Below, piece after piece: positions 1-6,255 of a DNA stretch of 20,004 bases. Each line of letters begins with the position of its first letter. Within the stretch, counting starts at the first letter, position 1. The position numbers were made by a program, and so were the translations under genes. The notes under the pieces are model-generated. The model saw only the letters and a list, made by a program, of their open reading frames with translations. It made no database searches and had not been told where the DNA came from. Source of the DNA: DATAEK01 sp036258055 (GTDB lineage: Bacteria; Acidobacteriota; Vicinamibacteria; Vicinamibacterales; 2-12-FULL-66-21); assembly GCA_036258055.1 (NCBI GenBank), contig DATAEK010000189.1:1-20004 (forward strand), read 5' to 3'.

Positions 1-181
1 GCCAGCCGGCGACCGCCGCCCCGATGGCGAACACCGCGCCGACGCGCACATTCGCAACCGCCACGGTCTGCCAGTCCCCGAGGCCGGTCGTCATCGAGAC
101 CACCTCGGCCACTGCGGCAATGAGGACCAGTCCGATGGGAAAGTGCACGAGCAAAGGATGAAGTCGACCGATAAGCGCCAT
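1..181 (-). CDS. DUF2231-like membrane protein, N-terminal part (cut by window edge)
   Basis: Only the first 60 codons are inside the window; the rest lies beyond position 1. The start reads MALIGRLHPLLVHFPIGL, then a hydrophobic stretch and a second one (VGAVFAIGAAVAGW). The L-H-P-[LM]-[LV]-V-H-F-P-I-G signature followed by membrane helices is typical of the DUF2231 family, found in small membrane proteins and in membrane parts of cytochrome-like proteins. Its exact function is not known. ATG at 181 is chosen because the family signature begins almost at once; an in-frame ATG at 190 (adding MCD) is equally possible, and neither has a clear Shine-Dalgarno site. There is no same-strand neighbour close upstream. 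Family call is by motif recognition only. Confidence 0.7.
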   Translation of the reverse strand, partial: MALIGRLHPLLVHFPIGLVLIAAVAEVVSMTTGLGDWQTVAVANVRVGAVFAIGAAVAGW

Positions 182-190
182 GTCACACAT

Positions 191-544
191 GCAGAACAGG
201 CGATAGCTGCATTTATTCCGAGGGCGTATAGACGGGCCGCGGTTGCCCCGCCGAAACTCCTTCTCGGCGGCCGCCCCAATTCCAATCGAAGCTGCTCAGG
301 ACGAATCCAAGAGACGTATGAGCTTCGCCGAGGGGATGCCGTGCCGGTGTGAGCGATTGAGTGGCCGCCGGAAATCGGGATAACCGGGAGGGGAGGGCGC
401 CGGCTACTGCCGGCGCCGCGATTGGCTGGCGGGTGATGAGCAGGCCATCGAAAGGGTCGATTTGCGGTGTGGCCTGAATGAGGTGAAGGTTTCGGTGACG
501 CAGTGTTGCCCGCGCCGCGCGTCGTGCGTACCCCCAGCACTCGC
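191..544. other. Intergenic stretch without a recognisable gene
   Basis: Open frames across this stretch give low-complexity, arginine- and proline-rich translations without recognisable motifs, so none is called. The only structure seen is a strong GC hairpin at 396-417. The right end merges into an IS110-type transposase scrap, so part of this DNA may be decayed mobile-element flank. Confidence 0.5.
396..417. repeat. Perfect 8-bp inverted repeat (GC hairpin)
   Basis: GGCGCCGG at 396-403 and CCGGCGCC at 410-417 are perfect reverse complements around a 6-base loop (CTACTG). There is no T-run on either side, so it is not a canonical intrinsic terminator. It lies between the start of the DUF2231-like gene and the transposase scrap; its role is unknown. 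Confidence 0.6.
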
Positions 545-708
545 GACAACGCTCCCCGGTTTGAGATTCGTACGCCCTTGCATTACCTCACGGGTGGCGT
601 GACCTCACTCAGATCGATGGCTTCACCCCGTACACCGCGCTGAACTTGGTCGCGGAAATCGGCACGGATATGTCTCGGTGGCCGACCGCGAAACATTTCA
701 CGTCGTGT
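545..708 (+). pseudogene. IS110-family transposase fragment, frameshifted
   Basis: Translation in two successive frames gives DNAPRFEIRTPLHYLTGGV (545-601) and then, after one apparently missing base near 600, DLTQIDGFTPYTALNLVAE continuing IGTDMSRWPTAKHFTS to about 705. Joined, this matches the well-conserved stretch of IS110-type transposases (usual form N-A-P-x-F-x-x-R-x-x-L...G-V-D-L-T-x-I-[DE]-G-[IF]-x-x-Y-T-A-L...E-I-G-T-D-M-S-x-W-P-T-x-K-H-F-T-S-W-L-G-L). Only about 55 of the usual 340-400 residues remain: the RuvC-like N-terminus and the catalytic C-terminal serine region are gone, and similarity stops abruptly where W-L-G-L is expected. It is a dead remnant of an old insertion. The call is from remembered family sequence and was not searched. 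Confidence 0.75.
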
Positions 709-757
709 CCCAGCGGCCTAGCGCGGGCATTTTGTTCGGGCGTTACGGACGCTTCCG

Positions 758-786
758 GGTGGCAAGCTTGCCACCAGCTTGCCACC
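758..786. repeat. 18-bp perfect palindrome overlapping an 11-bp tandem duplication
   Basis: GGTGGCAAGCTTGCCACC at 758-775 is its own reverse complement. Its right part, AGCTTGCCACC (765-775), is repeated exactly and immediately at 776-786. The cluster lies just past the transposase scrap in gene-free DNA. It could be a leftover of element excision or a protein-binding site; nothing decides between these. Confidence 0.65.
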
Positions 787-916
787 CAGCATGAACGAAC
801 CCGTGCGATCGGCGTCCGTTGGGTCTCCGAACGGTTGTCGTTTATTGAAGTTGTTCACCAGAAGGCGGCGGTCCAAGCCGAGTGCGGCCGCAGCCAGGTG
901 CCGCAACTCATTGAGC

Positions 917-2251
917 TCATCTGGCCCTGAACGCGTGGTTCAGATCGTAATGGGCGATCTTCTGTCCGAGCTCGACTCCTGCTTCGCTCGAACCGCGATA
1001 GTGGAGACCCGCCCAGAGCCGCGCGTCGACGATCTCCTCCCGCAACTGTTCCGCCGTGTCGAAATGGCGTACAGCCTCGAGATTTCCTCCAACGCCATTA
1101 GCGTCGAATCCATGAATATCCACGTCGATCTGATCGGTTCCGAGGAACTCAGTCAGCACCTGCGCGATAGCTGACGTGATCGATCCATGCGCTGCCGGAT
1201 ACTCGGGATGGTTTGGCGTCGTTACCAAGGGACGCCATCCGATCTCCTCGATGGTAGACGGATTCCCATCGTCGAACCCTGGCACTGGCCCGAATCCGTC
1301 TGCAGTAACGGCTGACGGATCGATCGCTGTCACTGGGCGCCAGAACAAGAATCGGTACTTCGAATTCATCACGGACATCTGCGCATCCGCGCCAACGACG
1401 TTGATCATCGCCAGAAGATGTGCCGTCTCGAGCAAGCCCAGTCCGTATGCGCCCGAGATGTCTCTCCCAAGCCGGTTGTATTGTCGAATGACGTTCGCCG
1501 TCCAGAATCGCGCGACGGCGGTCTGCTCGGCAGTACGAAGGCTGCCCACGCTGCTGCCGTACATTTTGATCTCATCGAACTGTTCCACCCAGCGCTGACT
1601 GGTCAGGGGCGCGGGCGGAGGCGGTTGAAACTGCCCTGGCTTCTTGAGAATGAACGGCTGCACCGAACCCACCCACGGGGTTTGCGGCGGCGCGAATGGA
1701 GGCGTCAGCCGCCACACGCCGGGTCCAGGGGGCGTGGTCTCGAATGCAGATGTGACGCCGATCGGCGTCATCCTACCGTCGCCCGTGCGTAGGGCAATGA
1801 TGCCATTTGCGGCCGCGGCCCCTACGGCCTGGCCGTCCACCTTCGCCGTTCCATCCGGGATGAGCGCGAGGGCTTCCGAGTGGAGCGCGTCCAGGGCTGA
1901 GACCTGTGTGGGGAAGTAGTTTCGAAGCGCGCGGTAAGCAGCCTCGACGATCGCTGCGTCGAGCGAAGCGTCTGGAGGCGCTTCGATAGTGATGGCGTAC
2001 GGTTCGAATCCGCCTGCGATTCCAACGACCGCGTCGTACACGGCGGCAGAGACATACGCCATGTAGATCAGACCCTCATTCTGAAACGTTCCCGAAGCTA
2101 CGACCGTGTCCTCCGCGATTCTGTTCCATTGCTGGGCGGTATTTCCGGGCGGAAGCGCAGCTTCAGCGCTGCGGCTGTGGAGAGTGCCGCATGCCGCAAG
2201 CGCAGTCGCAAACAACAGTCGGCCGAACCGGCATCGATAAACAGGTCTCAT
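917..2251 (-). CDS. Secreted vanadium-dependent haloperoxidase / PAP2-superfamily protein
   Basis: 444 aa from ATG 2251. An in-frame ATG at 2284 adds 11 residues, but the Shine-Dalgarno-like GGGAGGGA (2257-2264) fits only the start at 2251, and that start puts a signal peptide at the N-terminus (charged MRPVYRCRFGR, hydrophobic LLFATALAAC, likely cleavage after SAEAA). The three active-site motifs of the vanadium haloperoxidase/acid phosphatase fold are visible: K298-x6-R305-P306, P352-A-A-H355-G, and A-R411-x3-G-x-H417. These residues bind vanadate or phosphate, with the last His as nucleophile or ligand. The family includes haloperoxidases and phosphatases; substrate cannot be told from the motifs. 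The protein is probably periplasmic. It is divergent from the winged-helix/TPR regulator at 2488, with about 236 bp between the starts, so control by that regulator is plausible but inferred. Confidence 0.88.
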   Translation of the reverse strand: MRPVYRCRFGRLLFATALAACGTLHSRSAEAALPPGNTAQQWNRIAEDTVVASGTFQNEGLIYMAYVSAAVYDAVVGIAGGFEPYAITIEAPPDASLDAAIVEAAYRALRNYFPTQVSALDALHSEALALIPDGTAKVDGQAVGAAAANGIIALRTGDGRMTPIGVTSAFETTPPGPGVWRLTPPFAPPQTPWVGSVQPFILKKPGQFQPPPPAPLTSQRWVEQFDEIKMYGSSVGSLRTAEQTAVARFWTANVIRQYNRLGRDISGAYGLGLLETAHLLAMINVVGADAQMSVMNSKYRFLFWRPVTAIDPSAVTADGFGPVPGFDDGNPSTIEEIGWRPLVTTPNHPEYPAAHGSITSAIAQVLTEFLGTDQIDVDIHGFDANGVGGNLEAVRHFDTAEQLREEIVDARLWAGLHYRGSSEAGVELGQKIAHYDLNHAFRAR

Positions 2252-2440
2252 CGGAGTCCCTCCCATGTGGCTTGGCCTGTTCAATCTCGGCGAACAGCAG
2301 GGGACGTTTACACCAACCGTTCATACGGCGCCATTTTGAGGACCTGAGCTGTGCCTGATTTGATAAGGTCTTGCTGTCGTTCGATTTGCGAGGCCACCTG
2401 AGTGTCGGGGCACCCGGCAGCGACGCCAGCCAACCCGTTC

Positions 2441-2468
2441 CGCCGCAGGCGGCGCGTCGCTTTATAAT
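2441..2468 (+). promoter_or_regulatory. Candidate promoter -10 box with overlapping palindrome
   Basis: A perfect TATAAT lies at 2463-2468, just before the likely start of the winged-helix/TPR gene at 2488. Directly upstream is the inverted repeat CGCCGC-AG-GCGGCG (2441-2454), in the position of a -35/-10 spacer, where a bound repressor would block polymerase. The -35 region is weak: no TTGACA-like hexamer stands at the right spacing. If the box is used, transcription would begin about 2475, giving a leader of only some 10-15 bases. Sequence reading only. Confidence 0.35.
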
Positions 2469-2487
2469 GCTTGCCCTACCCCAGACC

Positions 2488-4368
2488 ATGAACACGGTGA
2501 CGTTCGGGCCATTTCGACTTGACCTAGACAGCGGACAGCTGCGTCGATCCGGCACCACCTTGAAGCTGCAGCCGCAGCCGGCGAGGCTCTTGGCATTGCT
2601 CGTTTCACGGCCCGGCAAACTGGTGGCGCGTGAGGAAATCCGCAACGAGCTATGGGGTGCCGAGACGTTCGTCGATTTCGATCAGAGCGTCAATTTCTGC
2701 ATTCGCCAGATTCGCACGGCCCTGCACGACGTGGCCGACAAACCGTGTTATGTGGAAACCGTCCCGAGGCGCGGGTACCGATTCATCGCGCCAGTGCAGC
2801 CTTGGACGGAGCCTACGCCGGCACCAGAAGTCTTAACGACGGCGAAGCGGTTCGTCAGCCGACAATCCGCACGCCGCTGGTCAGTCGGCGCCTCCACGCT
2901 GCTGATTGCGATTGCCGGCATCGCGATCACTGCCGCCATCCAAAGCCAGCGTAATCAGCCCGCGCTTCCCCATGGCACGGTTGGCCTGGCGGTCCTGCCT
3001 TTCTCGAGTCCGGACGACGAGGCGTACTTCGCCGATGGCATGACAGAGGAGCTCATCACCGAGCTCGCTCGCGTTCCGACGCGCCGCCTGACGGTGATCG
3101 CCAAGACGTCGGTGACGTCGTACAGGGACACCAGGAAGACGCCACGGCAGATCGGGCGAGAGCTTGGCGTTGCGTACGTGTTGATGGGCAGTATTCGGCG
3201 CTCAGAGGGAAAGCTGCGAATTGCAGTGCAGCTCCTCAACACGGCTGACGATGGACACGTCTGGGCCCAGACCTACGACCGGCCGCTCACTGACGCGCTG
3301 GACGTCCAGCGCGAGCTGGCGCGCTCCGTGGCCGAGCAGACGCGACTGAGCCTCTCGTCCGAAACGGCTCCGCGAAGTACGGCTGTTCGGCCCGTCGATC
3401 CCGCTGTTCACGAGCAGGTCCTGATGGGGCGGTACTTCCTGACCCGATCCAATCGCGATGACACCCTGAAGGCCGTCGAGCTGTTCGAGCGGGCAGTGTC
3501 CAAGGACCCGGAGTATGCGGCCGCGTACGCGGGCCTTGCCGATGCCTACAATCGACTTGGATCCGTTTTTACGGCAGGCAAGCCACCGGCGAACGCCCGA
3601 CTCCTGGCGATTCGTGCCGCAACGCGAGCCACGCAATTGGATCCCGAGCTTGCCGAAGCCTACGCTGCGCTAGGCTACACCTACTTGCACGAGCTCGATT
3701 GGACTCAGGCTGACAACGCGTTGCAGCGGGCGCTACGACTGAACCAGAGCTGTGCGTCGGCTCACGCGACCTACGCAAACTATCTGGTGGCGCGCGGCCG
3801 CCGGTCTGATGCAATCGAGGAGGCCCGCCGCGCCCTTGCCGTTGACCCCGTCTCCCTTGGCACCCGTCAGTTGCTTGCGTGGATGTTGTACTTCAATCAC
3901 GAGTACGATGCCGCGATCCAGGAACTGCGGACGACGCTGCAGATGGATCCCGCCTACACATTCGGCCGCTGGCGTCTCGGCCAGGTGGAAATCGTCGCTC
4001 GACGGTTCGACGACGCGGCACGGGAGCTCGAACGAGCTGCGATTGACGGTCACCGCGCTCCTGCAATTTTGGGACTACTGGCGATGGCGTATGGGGGACG
4101 TGGACAATCTCTCGCTGCCCGACGCCTCCTCGACGAACTGAAGACGCGATCGGCGACGGAGACGGTTCCTCCCGGCGCCATCGCGCTCGCCTACATCGGC
4201 GTCGGCGACACCGCAAACGCCGTCGCATCGCTCGAGGAGTCCTACGCGAGTCACGACAACTATGCCATTTACATCAGCGTCGATCCGCTGATGGACACGC
4301 TTCGCACGGATCCGCGCTTCCGGGCATTGTCCGAGCGCGTCGATCAAGGAGCCATCGCGACCCATTGA
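2488..4368 (+). CDS. Membrane-anchored winged-helix regulator with TolB-like and TPR domains
   Basis: 626 aa from ATG 2488; the frame is open further upstream (ATG 2467, TTG 2371), but the winged-helix domain begins right after 2488 with MNTVTFGPFRLDLDSGQL. Domains: OmpR/PhoB-type winged helix (about 3-103; recognition helix SVNFCIRQIRTALH, wing VETVPRRGYRFIAP), one membrane helix (about 133-152), a TolB/adenylate-cyclase-associated N-terminal domain (about 163-290, with GLAVLPF and YFADGMTEELI), then TPR repeats to the C-terminus (for example ELFERAVSKDPEYAAAYAGL). This is the CadC-like one-component layout: cytoplasmic DNA binding, extracytoplasmic sensing. No Shine-Dalgarno site is obvious. 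It is divergent from the haloperoxidase-like gene, and its 3' end overlaps the convergent serine hydrolase gene by 95 bp. The ligand and targets are unknown. Confidence 0.88.
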   Translation: MNTVTFGPFRLDLDSGQLRRSGTTLKLQPQPARLLALLVSRPGKLVAREEIRNELWGAETFVDFDQSVNFCIRQIRTALHDVADKPCYVETVPRRGYRFIAPVQPWTEPTPAPEVLTTAKRFVSRQSARRWSVGASTLLIAIAGIAITAAIQSQRNQPALPHGTVGLAVLPFSSPDDEAYFADGMTEELITELARVPTRRLTVIAKTSVTSYRDTRKTPRQIGRELGVAYVLMGSIRRSEGKLRIAVQLLNTADDGHVWAQTYDRPLTDALDVQRELARSVAEQTRLSLSSETAPRSTAVRPVDPAVHEQVLMGRYFLTRSNRDDTLKAVELFERAVSKDPEYAAAYAGLADAYNRLGSVFTAGKPPANARLLAIRAATRATQLDPELAEAYAALGYTYLHELDWTQADNALQRALRLNQSCASAHATYANYLVARGRRSDAIEEARRALAVDPVSLGTRQLLAWMLYFNHEYDAAIQELRTTLQMDPAYTFGRWRLGQVEIVARRFDDAARELERAAIDGHRAPAILGLLAMAYGGRGQSLAARRLLDELKTRSATETVPPGAIALAYIGVGDTANAVASLEESYASHDNYAIYISVDPLMDTLRTDPRFRALSERVDQGAIATH

Positions 4369-5482
4369 CGATTGCAACGTTACCGCTCGCGCTCGATGTC
4401 GACGTCCGTGCGGCCAGAATCCGCTTCACCAGCTCGCCGAATTCCTTGCCCGAAACCGACTGCCCCGGGATGTCGGTGTTGACGCGGTGCACGATGACCA
4501 GGTCGAACTTCGGCACGACGAGGATGTAGTGGCCTCCGGCGCCGCGGGCGGAGTAGCTGCCGTCGGGGAGGTCGACGCCCACCAGGTGTTTGCCGTTCGT
4601 GGCGACCCACCACATGTACCCGTATCCGCCTGCGTCGCCCGCGTCCGAGTACGACGTCACGCTCTCCTTGATCCATCCTTCGGGCACGACCTGCCGCCAT
4701 TGCCAGCGGCCGTTCCTGAGAAACAACAGACCGAACCGCGCCATGTCTCGCGCGGTGAGCCGGAACGGATAGGCCGGATACACCGAGTCCGCGCCGCCGA
4801 CATACTGCGTGTCGTCGAGCCGGAAGTCTTCCATGCCGATCGGATCGGCGATCCGAGCCTTGAACTCGCGAAACAGATTCGTTTTCGTGAGGCGCTCGAA
4901 GATCGTGCCGAGCACGTTGAAATCCCAGTTGTTGTAATACCAGAACGTGCCTGGCGCATGGCTGCCGCGAGGCGGACGCGCCGCGGCCATCGAGGCGGTC
5001 TCGTAGAGCGCCGGATGGTAGACGCCGGACCGGGCCTTGATCACATCGCGCAGCGTGGCCGACTTCTCGAGCGGTGTCAGCGACGGTGCGTTGTCGTCGA
5101 TGCCGAGATCGGCGAGCGTTTTCGACAGGTCGATCTCGCCATCCTGCACGTGGATCCCATAGAGCGCGCTGAGCAGGCTCTTGCGAATCGAATGGATGTT
5201 GTAGCGCGTGCTGGTTTCGCCCCACTCATCGACGATTCGGCCGTCGGCGACCACCATCACCGCGACCGTCTTGATCGTTTTGGCGTAATCCCACGCCTCG
5301 CGGAGCCTGGCGCTCGACCAACCGGCGGCTTCAGGCGAGGCATGACGCTGCCATTGCTGTCCCGGAAACGGCGACTCCACGAGCGTCGAGCGCCCGCGCG
5401 CGGTGACGCTCAGGATGAGGACCAGAGCCACCACCGCTGCCGCGAGCGCTCGTGAAGGTCGGTGCCGGATCACAACCGTCAT
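4274..5482 (-). CDS. Secreted class C beta-lactamase-like serine hydrolase
   Basis: 402 aa from ATG 5482, preceded by AAGGAG (5490-5495) at a 7-base spacing. The N-terminus is a signal sequence or signal anchor (RALAAAVVALVLILSVTARG). The serine beta-lactamase/D-Ala-D-Ala carboxypeptidase fold is shown by S98-I-R-K101 (nucleophile and base), the tyrosine motif in WYYNNWDFNV (Y182/Y183 with N184/N185), and a GAGGH segment (about 314-318) in place of the K-T-G box. Such proteins hydrolyse esters, peptides or peptidoglycan-type substrates; beta-lactam resistance should not be assumed. The domain ends near residue 357. The last 45 or so residues (from TSTSSASGN) look non-conserved and run into the antisense of the winged-helix/TPR gene, suggesting loss of an earlier stop codon. 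Confidence 0.9.
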   Translation of the reverse strand: MTVVIRHRPSRALAAAVVALVLILSVTARGRSTLVESPFPGQQWQRHASPEAAGWSSARLREAWDYAKTIKTVAVMVVADGRIVDEWGETSTRYNIHSIRKSLLSALYGIHVQDGEIDLSKTLADLGIDDNAPSLTPLEKSATLRDVIKARSGVYHPALYETASMAAARPPRGSHAPGTFWYYNNWDFNVLGTIFERLTKTNLFREFKARIADPIGMEDFRLDDTQYVGGADSVYPAYPFRLTARDMARFGLLFLRNGRWQWRQVVPEGWIKESVTSYSDAGDAGGYGYMWWVATNGKHLVGVDLPDGSYSARGAGGHYILVVPKFDLVIVHRVNTDIPGQSVSGKEFGELVKRILAARTSTSSASGNVAIVNGSRWLLDRRARTMPGSADPCEACPSADRR

Positions 5483-5853
5483 GAATCATCTCCTTCCTTG
5501 CGGCACGATGATGATAAGTGATGTCGGCCTTCCGGCACTGGCCCGACAGAATCCCTCCGCCGCGATCTGACTTTCGCCTCAGAATCCTCAATGAATCACG
5601 GCCGCCCCCAGCAGAGGAGTGGTCGCAAGATTCGGTCGTTTTATAAGGCCTCCGGTCTGGATCAAGACGGGCTGTACGTGTAGTCTTCGCACCACAATGG
5701 ACACCGAGAGGTAGCCCCGCCAAAATCCATGGATCCTCCGACGCCCCTGGCGAAGCTTACGACCGGCCGGAATAGAGTACGTCGCATCTCGCCGGCGAGC
5801 GATTCGTCGCAGCGGACTTGAATTTGACGTTGCAGACAAGAGCGAGGCCATTC
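5483..5853. other. Gap between serine hydrolase and sulfatase remnant
   Basis: Open frames here give arginine-rich, featureless translations, so no gene is called. AT-rich spots that could hold promoter elements are TTTTATAA at 5639-5646 (near-palindromic, usable on either strand) and TTATCATCAT on the minus strand just upstream of the serine hydrolase. Neither has a convincing -35 partner. Confidence 0.4.
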
Positions 5854-6226
5854 ATGAGGCGTCAGGTTCTGATCGTTACAGCATTAGTCATCGCCATTAA
5901 TGCCGCGGCTGCGAACCTCGTCGCTCACCAAAGCCCACAGCGGGTAGCCAGCAATCCGAATGTCGTCCTCATCATCATGGACGACATGGGGTATGGCGAC
6001 ATTGGCAGCTATGGGGTGTCCGACGCGCGGACGCCGAACCTGGATCGGCTGGCCCGCGAAGGCGTGCGCCTGACAGAGTCGTACGCAAACGGCGCGAACT
6101 GCCACACCGACACGTGTCACTCTGATCAGCGGTCGCTATCAGCAGCGGGTGGGTCTTGAATGGGCGCTGAATTCGACCGAACAAGATCGCGGCTTGCCGG
6201 TAACGGGCGGATCGCTCCCGGCGATG
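5854..6226 (+). pseudogene. Arylsulfatase-family gene, frameshifted at the catalytic motif and 3'-truncated
   Basis: From ATG 5854 the reading is MRRQVLIVTALVIAINAAAA (signal peptide), then NPNVVLIIMDDMGYGDIG with the metal-binding pair D43-D44, and RTPNLDRLAREGVRLTESYA up to N-C83. This is the sulfatase N-terminus. One extra C at 6102-6103 shifts the frame right after the catalytic Cys; the original frame stops at 6157-6159. In the shifted frame the protein continues TPTRVTLISGRYQQRVGLEW and on to LPVTGGSLPAM (about 6226), so the original would have read C-T-P-T-R, the formylglycine signature of type I sulfatases. After 6226 similarity ends, and the residual frame stops at 6268 inside the next gene's 3' end. 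Some 350 or more residues of a normal sulfatase are missing. The gene is non-functional and lies tail to tail with the PD40 gene. Confidence 0.88.
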
Positions 6227-6255
6227 GCTGGGGTGAGAGTCGTCATCACTGACCG

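Noticed and set aside
396..417. GC hairpin as an intrinsic terminator
   Set aside because: The stem is strong but no T-run follows on either strand and no intact gene ends just before it.
91..549. 152-codon minus-strand open frame
   Set aside because: Low-complexity Arg/Pro/Ser-rich translation; it overlaps the better-supported DUF2231-like start in another frame.
718..906. 62-codon minus-strand frame ending near the palindrome
   Set aside because: No recognisable family and no ribosome site; it lies in DNA that looks like decayed insertion flank.
4487..5455. 322-codon plus-strand open frame
   Set aside because: It is antisense to the serine hydrolase, which has a signal peptide, catalytic motifs and a ribosome site; the plus frame has none and is a GC-rich shadow.
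6095..6115. Programmed frameshift at the sulfatase catalytic motif
   Set aside because: The downstream frame lacks the rest of the sulfatase domain, so a frameshift product would still be non-functional; decay is simpler.
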